NCBI GenBank assembly: GCA_017445995.1 | Contig: JAFSRT010000009.1 | Span: forward strand, 1-59,495 | Length of the DNA stretch: 59,495 nt | Source: Clostridia bacterium | GTDB lineage: Bacteria > Bacillota > Clostridia > Christensenellales > Borkfalkiaceae | Direction of reading: 5' to 3' | Shown here: positions 37,924 through 46,223 of the stretch, piece by piece | Numbering within the stretch: the stretch's first letter is position 1 | Layout of the letters: the number at the start of each line of letters is the position of its first letter | Program-made: the position numbers and the translations under genes | The notes under the pieces: model-generated | The model's input: the letters and a program-made list of their open reading frames with translations, nothing else | What the model was told of the DNA's origin: nothing | The model's database searches: none

Positions 37924-38739
37924 ATGAGTTTTGAAGAAATCTGGCAAAAAATACAGGCGTGGGGACTTAACGTAGGAATAAAAATTATCGTTTCTATCGT
38001 TATCTTAATAGTTGCCTTCACCCTTATTAACGTTTTAGTAAAAACGCTTAAAAAGAGATTAAGTAAAAATCCGAAAGCCGATAAAACGCTTACGAAAACT
38101 ATTTTATACGTTTTAAGAATAGTCTTAAAAATATTAGTCGTAGTCGGCATTATCGGATATTTGGGGATAGATACGACGGGGATTTCCGCACTGATCGCGT
38201 CGGCGGGCGTTGCCGTGGGGCTTGCCGTGAACGGCACTCTTTCGAACTTTGCGGGCGGGGTGGTTATTCTTGTAACACGGCCGTTTAAGGAAGACGATTA
38301 TATAAGCGCGTTAGGGCATGAAGGCACGGTCGAAGCGATTAGAATTATTCATACGATAATAAAAACGCCAGACAATAAAACGGTATATTTGCCGAACGGC
38401 GAACTTTCTTCTTCCGCAATCACTAACTATACGGAAAAAGGCACGAGAAGGGTCGACTTAAAGTTTTATATTTCGTATAAAGCGGACTATAAAAAAGCAG
38501 AAGACGTAATAAAGAATATTTGTACTTCTTACGAGTATATTTTGCAGGATAAACCTATGGATTTCGGTATCGCCGAACACGGGGAGAGTTCTATCGTTTT
38601 ATTCTGTAAGGTATGGGCAAAATCGTCCGATTACTGGACGGTCAATCACTATTTAATGAAAGCGGTTAAGTCGGCGTTCGACGAACAGGGCATTGAAATA
38701 CCTTATAACCAACTTGACGTGCATATTAAAAACGACTAA
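37924..38739 (+). CDS. MscS-family small-conductance mechanosensitive channel
   Basis: A 271-residue MscS protein: N-terminal membrane helices (about 16-38, 60-82, 86-110), the pore-lining helix with alternating Gly/Ala (ALIASAGVAVGLAVNGTLSNFAGGVVI), and a beta-rich cytoplasmic part (GHEGTVEAIRIIHT..., TVYLPNGELSSSAITNYT). It opens on membrane tension to release solutes. Its own promoter lies upstream and a 77-residue membrane-protein gene follows 22 nt downstream. Confidence 0.93.
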   Translation: MSFEEIWQKIQAWGLNVGIKIIVSIVILIVAFTLINVLVKTLKKRLSKNPKADKTLTKTILYVLRIVLKILVVVGIIGYLGIDTTGISALIASAGVAVGLAVNGTLSNFAGGVVILVTRPFKEDDYISALGHEGTVEAIRIIHTIIKTPDNKTVYLPNGELSSSAITNYTEKGTRRVDLKFYISYKADYKKAEDVIKNICTSYEYILQDKPMDFGIAEHGESSIVLFCKVWAKSSDYWTVNHYLMKAVKSAFDEQGIEIPYNQLDVHIKND

Positions 38740-38761
38740 AATTAAAAGGAGAATATAAAAA

Positions 38762-38995
38762 ATGAAAGACTTTATTAAAACGATGGACAATTTACCGAAA
38801 CTTATTAAACTTATCTTCGCGCTTCCGTTTTTAGATATTATCTGGAACGTTACGAGATTGTTTAAGAGTATCATTAAGCAAAATCTTATCGGCATTATCT
38901 TCGCTATTATACTTATAGTCCCAGGCATTGCGTTTATGTGGCTTGTAGATATTATTTGCGTTCTTTTATACGATAAGGTTTTATGGATAGAGTAG
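38762..38995 (+). CDS. Small hydrophobic membrane protein (77 aa)
   Basis: A 77-residue protein of unknown family with an excellent AAAAGGAG ribosome-binding site. It has a basic N-terminus (KTMDNLPKLIK), a partly hydrophobic middle and one clear membrane helix (about 43-68: IGIIFAIILIVPGIAFMWLV). It ends just before a strong bidirectional terminator and is probably co-transcribed with the MscS gene, so an accessory role to the channel is possible but not shown. Confidence 0.7.
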   Translation: MKDFIKTMDNLPKLIKLIFALPFLDIIWNVTRLFKSIIKQNLIGIIFAIILIVPGIAFMWLVDIICVLLYDKVLWIE

Positions 38996-39012
38996 TTATT
39001 GTGTAATCAGAC

Positions 39013-39053
39013 AAAAACGCCCCGAAAGTTTTTTAACTTTCGGGGCGTTTTTT
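39013..39053. terminator. Bidirectional terminator
   Basis: A 17-nt perfect inverted repeat (39013-39029 and 39034-39050) with a TTTT loop, A-rich on the left and T-rich on the right, between the convergent small-protein and dehydrogenase genes. Confidence 0.95.
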
Positions 39054-39072
39054 TATTATTTATAACTCTGTC

Positions 39073-40095
39073 CTAAAAAAGTTCAACGATAGTTTCGTGT
39101 ATCGGTTGTTCATTTTTAATTTTGTCGTTTAACGCTTTAAATGTTTTCGGAACGGCTTCGTAAGACACCGTGTCGACTTTAAGTTTAGAAAGGTCTATCG
39201 CTTTATTAGCGAGAATATTAATACTCGTTGCGGTATTACCGAAACTGCCGTTTATACAATGTATTTCAAGTTGTTTTTTAACTGCGAGTGCAAAAGAAAT
39301 CGCGCTTGCCTTCGTCGAATTACCGGTAAAGGCAACGGACGCGTTGTAGGACGCAACGGCAAAAGCCTTCGTTGCGGGAATATCGCTGTCTGCGATATAT
39401 ACGACGTTCTTTGCCATTCTTCCGCCCGTTATCACGCTAACTTCCTTTTGCCAGTTGTCTTCGCTGTTTAAGGTATAATAAACGCCCGATTCTTTCGCGA
39501 TATTTATCATTTCGTCGTCAGTCCCGATTAAAATAGGAACGGACTGATAAAATATAAGTAAAAGCGCGGTAATAACGGCGAGATTGTCGTTTCCGATAAT
39601 CGCGACGTAATCGCCCTTTTGAACGCCTAACTTATCGATAATGGAAATCGCGTTTGCAATCTGACCGATAAACAGCGCGTCCTTTTCCGAAACGGGGTCG
39701 GGGAGAAGAAAGACTTTGCTTGCGTTTACCGAAACGAAATCGGATAAAAACCCGTTGTAATCTTCGCCGGCAGTTAAAACGTTAGAACATTTCGAGGTTT
39801 CGCCGTTTTTACAGTTATAACATTCGTTGCAGTTATTGTACGGTTCGATATAAACGCGGTTGCCTTTTTCAATTCCGAAAAGATTATTGAAAGATTCGGA
39901 AACGATACCCACACCGAAACTGCCCAAAACGACGTTTTCACAGTCGATTTCACCGCTATACCTTAAAACGTCGTTAAGAGTAATAAGACACTTGGTAATC
40001 TTGACTTTAACGTTAGTTTCCAAGTCTTCGTTCTTTTCGGAAGCGATATCCGTTTCTTTTAGTGTTTCTTTGTCGATTAACTTAAATCCTTTCAT
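39073..40095 (-). CDS. Zinc-type alcohol dehydrogenase-like protein with degenerate catalytic site
   Basis: A 340-residue medium-chain dehydrogenase-like protein. The structural-zinc lobe is intact (CNECYNCKNGETSKC, about 91-105) and a Rossmann half is present, but with a weak glycine motif (AIIGNDNLAVITALLL instead of GxGxxG). The catalytic zinc site is damaged: the family GHE is GSF (in LGSFGVGIV). It may be a non-catalytic or altered relative. ATG at 40095 has CGGAGA upstream and a good promoter; a longer frame upstream runs into the promoter. The gene is monocistronic on the minus strand and ends at a shared terminator. Confidence 0.78.
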   Translation of the reverse strand: MKGFKLIDKETLKETDIASEKNEDLETNVKVKITKCLITLNDVLRYSGEIDCENVVLGSFGVGIVSESFNNLFGIEKGNRVYIEPYNNCNECYNCKNGETSKCSNVLTAGEDYNGFLSDFVSVNASKVFLLPDPVSEKDALFIGQIANAISIIDKLGVQKGDYVAIIGNDNLAVITALLLIFYQSVPILIGTDDEMINIAKESGVYYTLNSEDNWQKEVSVITGGRMAKNVVYIADSDIPATKAFAVASYNASVAFTGNSTKASAISFALAVKKQLEIHCINGSFGNTATSINILANKAIDLSKLKVDTVSYEAVPKTFKALNDKIKNEQPIHETIVELF

Positions 40096-40129
40096 ATTTC
40101 TCCGTAAGATTTCTGAAAAAATCGAACAT

Positions 40130-40158
40130 ATTATATAATAATAAATGAAAAAAGGCAA
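40130..40158 (-). promoter_or_regulatory. Promoter of the dehydrogenase-like gene
   Basis: Minus-strand TTGCCT (40153-40158) and TATAAT (40130-40135), 17-nt spacer, 34 nt before the start codon. Confidence 0.7.
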
Positions 40159-40237
40159 GAAAAAAATGCACGGGATTAAAATAAAGGATAAAATATCTAA
40201 AAAAAAGATAAAAAATGAAAATATCTATTATAAATAA

Positions 40238-40266
40238 TTGACTAAATTATAAAAATATAATATAAT
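40238..40266 (+). promoter_or_regulatory. Promoter of rpmE
   Basis: TTGACT (40238-40243) and TATAAT (40261-40266) with a 17-nt spacer; AGAGGTG precedes the ATG at 40297. No L31 autoregulatory leader structure was recognised. Confidence 0.7.
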
Positions 40267-40296
40267 AACATAGCAAAAAAGGATTAGAGGTGCTAT

Positions 40297-40506
40297 ATGA
40301 AAGAAAGTATTCATCCGGATTATCACGAAGTAACGGTAATCTGTGCTTGTGGCGAAACGTTCAAAACCGGCTCAACTAAAAAGGGAGACGTAATAAGGGT
40401 TGATATTTGCAGTAAATGTCATCCTTTCTTTACAGGTAAACAAAAATTGGTAGATACCGGTGGCCGTGTTGATAAGTTCAACAAGAGATATGGAAAAGCA
40501 AAATAG
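40297..40506 (+). CDS. rpmE: 50S ribosomal protein L31 (zinc-binding type)
   Basis: A 69-residue L31 with zinc cysteines (CACG at 16-19 and CSKC at about 37-40), so the C+ form. It lies at the ribosomal subunit interface. It has its own promoter and terminator. Confidence 0.95.
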   Translation: MKESIHPDYHEVTVICACGETFKTGSTKKGDVIRVDICSKCHPFFTGKQKLVDTGGRVDKFNKRYGKAK

Positions 40507-40515
40507 TTAGTCTGT

Positions 40516-40560
40516 AAACGGCTTTAAGGGTATTTTCTTACACTTAAAGCCGTTTTTTTT
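40516..40560 (+). terminator. Terminator after rpmE
   Basis: AAACGGCTTTAAG (40516-40528) and CTTAAAGCCGTTT (40543-40555) pair perfectly and eight T follow. The next gene begins 10 nt later, so it depends on read-through unless it has an unseen promoter. Confidence 0.9.
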
Positions 40561-40569
40561 GGTATTTTA

Positions 40570-42378
40570 ATGAAAGACAAAGATAATAACGGTTCTAAAA
40601 TAAAATCCCAGATAGGCGGTCAGGCAGTCTTAGAAGGAGTTATGATGAAAGGCAAAACTTCTATGGCAACTGCCGTAAGGGATAGCGACGGGATTATAAG
40701 AATCGAATCCAAAAGATTAAAAACACAATCCAACCGTTTTTTAAAACTGCCTATTATAAGGGGTTGCGTCGCTTTCGTTCAGTCGCTTATCGGCGGAACG
40801 AAAGTTTTAACGCGTTCTGCGGAAGTTTTCGGCGAAGGCGAACCGACAAAGTTTGAAAAATGGCTTTCTGAAAAGTTTAAAATCAATATTATGAACGTAA
40901 TTACCACTTTATCAATGGTAATAGGCGTTCTTTTAGCGGTTTTTCTTTTTATGTTTTTACCGCAACAGTTCAGGATTTGGATTGTCGGTGAAGATTGCAA
41001 CGTTTTTGCAAAGAACTTTATCGAAGGCGGATTTAAACTTTTTATTTTTATTGCGTATATTCTTTTAGTCTCTTTATTAAAAGACATAAGGCGCGTGTTT
41101 ATGTACCACGGTGCGGAACATAAAACGATAACCTGTTATGAAAAAGGCTTGCCTTTAACCGTAGATAACGCAAAGGCGTGCCGTAGAGTTCACGACAGGT
41201 GCGGAACGACTTTTATAGTTTTCGTTATGGTTATAAGTATTTTGGTTTTCGCGCTTTTCGAATCGCTTGTAGGGGTTCGTTTAAAAGCCTATTTTGACAA
41301 GTCTTTAACTTATAATTTAATAAGAATACTCTGTAAACTCGCGTTATTGCCCGTCGTTGCGGGGCTTTCTTACGAATTACTGAAAGGGCTTTCAAAAACC
41401 GATTCTTGTATCTTTTATCCGTTAAAAGTTCCGGGGTTGCTTTTACAGAGAATAACAACGCGCGAACCCGACGAAGAGATGCTTGAAGTTGCCATAACGG
41501 CATTTAAAACGGTTATGGAATTAGACGAAAATCCCGATATGAAAACGCGCGACTTTACCGTCGCTATGAAACGGGCTGACCTTTTAGATAAGGTTAAAGA
41601 AAAACTTAACGAAAACGGAATAACGGAAGACGCGGAAGCCGAGTGGATAATATCGATTACTCTCAACATAAAAAGAAGTGAGTTAAGTAAAGACGAGTAC
41701 GTTTCCCCGAAAAATATCGACGAGATAAATAAAATCGTCGAAGAAAGAATAACGGGAAGACCGCTTTGGTACTGTATCGGAAACACCGATTTTATGGGAT
41801 ATAGAATAAACGTCGACGAAAGCGTTTTAATACCGCGTCCGGAAACGGAACTTTTGGTGGAAAACGCGGTTAAAGATATTAACGGCGAGTCGTCCGTTCT
41901 CGATTTATGTACGGGTAGCGGTGCAATCGCTATCGCAATTAAAAAGAAAACGGGGGCGAAAGTTTTTGCTTCCGATATAAGCGAAAAAGCAATAGAAAAA
42001 GCAAAAGAGAACGCGAAAATAAATAACGCCGATATAACCTTTATCGAAAGCGATTTATTCGAAAATATAGAAGAACAAAAGTTTGACGTTATTATATCTA
42101 ATCCGCCGTATATTAAAAGCGGGGATATAGATACCCTGCAAAAGGAAGTTAAAGACTATGAACCGAGACTTGCGCTTGACGGCGGGGAAGACGGGCTTAT
42201 TTTTTACAGAAGAATAGCAAATGACGTTAAGAAATATCTTTCTATTAACGGCGTTATCTTTTTCGAGTGCGGAATAGACGAGGCGGAAGATATTAAAAAC
42301 TTATTTTCTTTTGCGAAAAACGTTGAGATAATAAAAGATTACGAGGGTGTAGACAGAATAGTTAAGGTGAAGATATAA
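40570..42378 (+). CDS. prmC: DUF1385 membrane domain fused to PrmC release-factor methyltransferase
   Basis: A 602-residue fusion. Residues about 10-300 are a DUF1385 protein ([14 protein letters not shown] start, four or more membrane segments, [13 protein letters not shown] and [11 protein letters not shown] motifs). Residues about 315-602 are PrmC, which methylates the glutamine of the GGQ motif in RF1/RF2: it has [21 protein letters not shown] for SAM and NPPY at 511-514. It is followed directly by prfA, its substrate's gene, the usual pairing. There is no clear ribosome-binding site before ATG 40570, but the DUF1385 N-terminus fits that start. The membrane half presumably anchors the methyltransferase; its own role is unknown. 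Confidence 0.92.
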   Translation: MKDKDNNGSKIKSQIGGQAVLEGVMMKGKTSMATAVRDSDGIIRIESKRLKTQSNRFLKLPIIRGCVAFVQSLIGGTKVLTRSAEVFGEGEPTKFEKWLSEKFKINIMNVITTLSMVIGVLLAVFLFMFLPQQFRIWIVGEDCNVFAKNFIEGGFKLFIFIAYILLVSLLKDIRRVFMYHGAEHKTITCYEKGLPLTVDNAKACRRVHDRCGTTFIVFVMVISILVFALFESLVGVRLKAYFDKSLTYNLIRILCKLALLPVVAGLSYELLKGLSKTDSCIFYPLKVPGLLLQRITTREPDEEMLEVAITAFKTVMELDENPDMKTRDFTVAMKRADLLDKVKEKLNENGITEDAEAEWIISITLNIKRSELSKDEYVSPKNIDEINKIVEERITGRPLWYCIGNTDFMGYRINVDESVLIPRPETELLVENAVKDINGESSVLDLCTGSGAIAIAIKKKTGAKVFASDISEKAIEKAKENAKINNADITFIESDLFENIEEQKFDVIISNPPYIKSGDIDTLQKEVKDYEPRLALDGGEDGLIFYRRIANDVKKYLSINGVIFFECGIDEAEDIKNLFSFAKNVEIIKDYEGVDRIVKVKI

Positions 42379-42379
42379 T

Positions 42380-43456
42380 ATGTTTAAGAAACTTGATAAA
42401 ATGCTTGAAAGATACGATAAACTCAACGAGTTGGTGGCAGACCCCGACGTTCTTTCCAAAATGGACGAGTGGAAGGCGTATTCGAAAGAACTTTCGGATA
42501 TGACGGAAACCGTTGAAAAATATTTAGAATATAAAAAAATCGTTAAAGAACAAAACGAATTAAACGAAATGATACCGTTAGAGACCGACAAGGAAATGAA
42601 GGAACTAATGGAATCGGAAGTTTTACAAAATAAAGAAAAATTAACTAAAATCGAAGAAGAATTAAGAATACTCTTACTGCCGAAAGACCCTAACGACGAC
42701 AAAAACGTTATTATGGAAATAAGGGCGGGCGCAGGCGGAGAAGAAGCAAGTCTATTTGCTTACGAACTATATAGAATGTACGTAAAGTACGCCGAAAAAA
42801 ACCGTTGGAAAACGGAAGAAATCGACAATAACTCGACCGAACTCGGCGGGGTAAAAGAAGTAGTATTTTCAATATCTGGCAAGTCGTGTTATGCAAAACT
42901 TAAATACGAAAGCGGTGTGCATAGGGTTCAGAGAGTTCCGGAAACGGAATCGCAAGGCAGGGTGCATACGTCGACGGCTACCGTGGCGGTTTTACCCGAA
43001 GCGGAAGACGTCGAAGTTACTATCGACGAAAAAGACTTGCGCGTAGATACTTTAAGGTCTTCGGGCGCGGGCGGACAGCACATAAACAAAACGGAATCGT
43101 GCATAAGGCTTACGCATATTCCGACGGGAATAGTGGTTTTGTGTCAGGACGAACGTTCGCAGACCAAAAACCGTGAAAAAGCAATGCGCGTATTAAAGAG
43201 TAGACTATACGATTATTATCAGTCTCAATACGATAAAGAGTACGCGGACAACAGAAGAAGTCAGGTAGGTACGGGCGACCGTTCCGAGAGAATAAGGACT
43301 TATAATTTTCCGCAAGGAAGAGTTACCGATCACAGAATAGGGTTGACGTTATACACGCTTGAAAACTTTATGATGGGCGATTTAGACGAAATGACGGAAG
43401 CGCTGGCTATTGCCGACAGAGAAGCAAAACTTATCGCCGGTGCGGACGAAGAATAA
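42380..43456 (+). CDS. prfA: Peptide chain release factor 1
   Basis: RF1 ends translation at UAG and UAA. The 358-residue protein has the hydrolysis motif GGQ (231-233) in [14 protein letters not shown] and the codon-recognition segment [14 protein letters not shown]. It starts 1 nt after the stop of the DUF1385-PrmC gene whose methyltransferase domain modifies it. Confidence 0.97.
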   Translation: MFKKLDKMLERYDKLNELVADPDVLSKMDEWKAYSKELSDMTETVEKYLEYKKIVKEQNELNEMIPLETDKEMKELMESEVLQNKEKLTKIEEELRILLLPKDPNDDKNVIMEIRAGAGGEEASLFAYELYRMYVKYAEKNRWKTEEIDNNSTELGGVKEVVFSISGKSCYAKLKYESGVHRVQRVPETESQGRVHTSTATVAVLPEAEDVEVTIDEKDLRVDTLRSSGAGGQHINKTESCIRLTHIPTGIVVLCQDERSQTKNREKAMRVLKSRLYDYYQSQYDKEYADNRRSQVGTGDRSERIRTYNFPQGRVTDHRIGLTLYTLENFMMGDLDEMTEALAIADREAKLIAGADEE

Positions 43457-43465
43457 GGAGAACAA

Positions 43466-44662
43466 ATGGAATTATCAAAGAAAGTTGCAGACATTGCACC
43501 GTCGCTTACGCTTGAAATTACTGCAAAAGCAAAAAAAATGAAGGCAGAAGGTATATCCGTTATCGGTTTCGGTGCGGGAGAACCCGATTTTAATACACCG
43601 CAATACATAATAGACGCGGCGAAAAAAGCACTCGATATAGGCTTTACGAAATACACGCCTGCGTCGGGTACGTTAGAACTTAAAAAGGCGATTGCCGATA
43701 AGTTCCAAAAAGACAACGGACTTACCTATACGACCGACGAAATAGTTATTTCGACGGGGGCTAAAAGTTCTCTCTATCACGCAATATGCGCTATCGTTGA
43801 CGAATGGGACGAAGTTATTTTGCCGACTCCGTTTTGGCTGACTTATCCTGAACTGATTAAACTTGCGGGTGGGAAATGCGTTTTCGTTAAGTGCGCAAAA
43901 GAGAACGCTTATAAAATTACCGCAGAAGAACTTGAAAAGAATATCACCGATAAAACGAAATGCGTTATCATCAATTCGCCGAACAACCCGACGGGGGCTG
44001 TTTACACCGAAAGCGAACTTAATAAAATCGCAAAAGTTATCGAAAAACACGGGCTTTACGTTATTTCGGATGAAATATACGAAAAACTTATTTACGACGG
44101 AGAAAAACATTATTCGATTGCCTGCGCGTCAGACTATATGAAAGCGCACACCGTTGTCGTAAACGGTATGAGTAAAACGTACTCTATGACGGGTTGGAGA
44201 ATAGGTTATATCGCAGCCCCGAAAAATATCGCGAAAGCCGTTTCGAGTATGCAAAGCCACACTACGAGTAATGCCAACTCAATCGCGCAGTACGCGTCGG
44301 TTTGCGCTTTATCGGACGAAAAAGGCGAAGAGTTTATTAAAACCATGCAAAAAACTTTCGACGAAAGAAGAAAGTTAATGATAGAAAAATTAAACGACGT
44401 AGAAGGGGTAGTGCCTTGCGTTCCGAAAGGCGCGTTTTACGTGTTTGTCGACGTTTCTGCGTTCTATAAAAAGGCGTTTTTAGGGAAAACGATAAACGGT
44501 TCACTCGATTTTGCAAGCGAAGCGCTTAAAAAGGGCGTTGCGGTTATTCCGGGGGTCGCTTTCGGGGACGATAACTGTATCAGACTTTCCTATGCGATAT
44601 CAAAAGAAGATATCGTAGAAGGATTAAAAAGATTAAAAGATTTTATAAAGGAATTAAAGTAA
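43466..44662 (+). CDS. Aspartate-type aminotransferase (class I, PLP)
   Basis: A 398-residue fold-type I aminotransferase: GAGEPDFNTP (37-46), NSPNNPTGAVY (170-180), SDEIYE (201-206) and the PLP lysine K237 in NGMSKTYSMTGWRIGY. By length and motifs it belongs to the aspartate aminotransferase group (Ib-like), interconverting aspartate/oxaloacetate with 2-oxoglutarate/glutamate, though some relatives use aromatic or other amino acids. AAGGAG precedes the ATG. It ends 1 nt before the next gene, a citrate-synthase-like enzyme that also uses oxaloacetate, so the two are probably coupled. Confidence 0.9.
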   Translation: MELSKKVADIAPSLTLEITAKAKKMKAEGISVIGFGAGEPDFNTPQYIIDAAKKALDIGFTKYTPASGTLELKKAIADKFQKDNGLTYTTDEIVISTGAKSSLYHAICAIVDEWDEVILPTPFWLTYPELIKLAGGKCVFVKCAKENAYKITAEELEKNITDKTKCVIINSPNNPTGAVYTESELNKIAKVIEKHGLYVISDEIYEKLIYDGEKHYSIACASDYMKAHTVVVNGMSKTYSMTGWRIGYIAAPKNIAKAVSSMQSHTTSNANSIAQYASVCALSDEKGEEFIKTMQKTFDERRKLMIEKLNDVEGVVPCVPKGAFYVFVDVSAFYKKAFLGKTINGSLDFASEALKKGVAVIPGVAFGDDNCIRLSYAISKEDIVEGLKRLKDFIKELK

Positions 44663-44663
44663 A

Positions 44664-46067
44664 ATGTCTAACAAAAAAGTCGTTATAAATAAAAAAACTA
44701 ATTTATTAGAAGAAAAAACCTATAATTATAACTTGCAGAACGTTAAAGAACCGCAGTTATACAGAGAGATTTTCGATTACGACAACGTTCCGAAAATCGT
44801 ATTTAACAACCGTTTCGTTCCACAGGCAATGCCTGAAAATATCTGGATAACGGACACCACTTTCCGCGACGGTCAGCAATCGACTTCGCCGTTTACCGTA
44901 CAGCAGATAGTAGACTTATTTAAGTTGATGTCCCGCCTTGGCGGTAAAAACGGTATTATCCGTCAGTCGGAGTTTTTCCTGTATTCCGAAAAGGATAGGC
45001 AGGCTGCCCGCGCTTGTATGGATTTAGGGTTAAAGTTCCCTGAAGTTACGAGTTGGATTAGGGCTAATAAAAAAGACTTCGAACTCGTTAAAGAAATGGG
45101 TATAAAGGAAACGGGTATTTTAGTTAGTTGTTCCGACTACCATATCTTTAAGAAAATGAACTTAAACCGTCAGCAAGCAATGGACAAGTATTTGGGGTCT
45201 GTTAAAGACGCGTTGGATGCCGGTATTAAACCGAGATGCCACTTTGAAGATATTACAAGGGCGGACTTCTACGGTTTTGTCGTTCCGTTTGCTTTCGAAC
45301 TTATGAAATTATCGAAAGAAAGCGGTATTCCTATTAAAATCAGGGCTTGCGACACTATGGGCTTCGGCGTAAACTTTCCGGGCGCGGCGCTTCCGAGAAG
45401 CGTTCCGGGGATTATCTACGGGCTTCATCACTATGCGGAAGTTCCGAGTGAACTTTTAGAGTGGCACGGACATAACGACTTCTATAAAGTAGTAACCAAC
45501 GCTTCAAGCGCTTGGCTTTACGGCTGTTCGGCAGTAAACTGTTCGCTACTCGGTATCGGGGAAAGAACGGGCAACTGTCCTATCGAAGCGATGGCAATAG
45601 AATACGCGTCCTTAAAAGGCAGAAGCGACGGAATGGACTTTACGGCGATTACCGATATAGCAAACTATTTCGAAAGGGAAATCGGATACGTAATTCCGCC
45701 GAGAACACCGTTCGTCGGCAGAAGTTTCAATTCGACCCGTGCGGGTATTCATGCGGACGGTATGCTTAAAGATGAAGAAATATATAATATTTTTAATACG
45801 AAAAAACTCTTAAACAGACCTATGCACGTTTCTATCAATAACACGAGCGGTCTTGCGGGGCTTGCGTACTGGATTAACGACTATTACGAATTGCCTGACG
45901 AACATAAGATAGAAAAAACCCACCCCGTTATCGCAAAGTTAAAAGAAATGATAGACAAGGCTTATGCGGACGGAAGGTCAAGCGTTATGGGGGACGACGA
46001 ACTTGACGCAATGCTTTTGCAATGCGATAAAGAGTTCCACAAAAAATTGCTTTTATACGCGCAATAA
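44664..46067 (+). CDS. DRE-TIM metallolyase, probably Re-citrate synthase
   Basis: A 467-residue member of the isopropylmalate/homocitrate/Re-citrate synthase family with full catalytic motifs: TFRDGQQ (R68, D69) and the metal-binding H268 and H270 in WHGHND, plus GIGERTGNCP. Unlike LeuA it has an N-terminal extension of about 60 residues and no C-terminal allosteric domain. This architecture, as I recall it, is that of the Re-citrate synthase of Clostridium kluyveri and relatives, which condenses acetyl-CoA with oxaloacetate. Isopropylmalate or homocitrate synthase activity cannot be ruled out. The adjacent aspartate-type aminotransferase, supplying oxaloacetate, supports the citrate assignment. 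Confidence 0.8.
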   Translation: MSNKKVVINKKTNLLEEKTYNYNLQNVKEPQLYREIFDYDNVPKIVFNNRFVPQAMPENIWITDTTFRDGQQSTSPFTVQQIVDLFKLMSRLGGKNGIIRQSEFFLYSEKDRQAARACMDLGLKFPEVTSWIRANKKDFELVKEMGIKETGILVSCSDYHIFKKMNLNRQQAMDKYLGSVKDALDAGIKPRCHFEDITRADFYGFVVPFAFELMKLSKESGIPIKIRACDTMGFGVNFPGAALPRSVPGIIYGLHHYAEVPSELLEWHGHNDFYKVVTNASSAWLYGCSAVNCSLLGIGERTGNCPIEAMAIEYASLKGRSDGMDFTAITDIANYFEREIGYVIPPRTPFVGRSFNSTRAGIHADGMLKDEEIYNIFNTKKLLNRPMHVSINNTSGLAGLAYWINDYYELPDEHKIEKTHPVIAKLKEMIDKAYADGRSSVMGDDELDAMLLQCDKEFHKKLLLYAQ

Positions 46068-46121
46068 CGTATAAATCGCGTATATTATAGTTATATATAT
46101 TATTTAAATTATAATTTATAG

Positions 46122-46151
46122 TTGATTTTTTATATAGAAATGTTGTAAAAT
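46122..46151 (+). promoter_or_regulatory. Promoter upstream of thrC
   Basis: TTGATT (46122-46127) and TAAAAT (46146-46151), 18-nt spacer. Transcription would start inside the 5' arm of the hairpin at 46150-46187. Confidence 0.5.
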
Positions 46152-46187
46152 AGATGTTGAGATAATATACTCGGCATCTATTTTTTT
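46150..46187 (+). terminator. Terminator-like hairpin in the thrC leader
   Basis: A twelve-pair stem (46150-46161 with 46170-46181, two G-T pairs) and an ATAATATA loop are followed by seven T (46181-46187). It may simply end the upstream transcript, or act as an attenuator if the promoter that overlaps it is used. The thrC ATG is 37 nt downstream, with TGGAGAG in front. Confidence 0.8.
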
Positions 46188-46223
46188 ATACCGCGATAAA
46201 AACGGTTTAATTTTGGAGAGATT

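Noticed and set aside
44664..46067. Annotation as leuA (2-isopropylmalate synthase)
   Set aside because: It lacks the C-terminal regulatory domain and has an N-terminal extension; Re-citrate synthase fits better, though not certainly.
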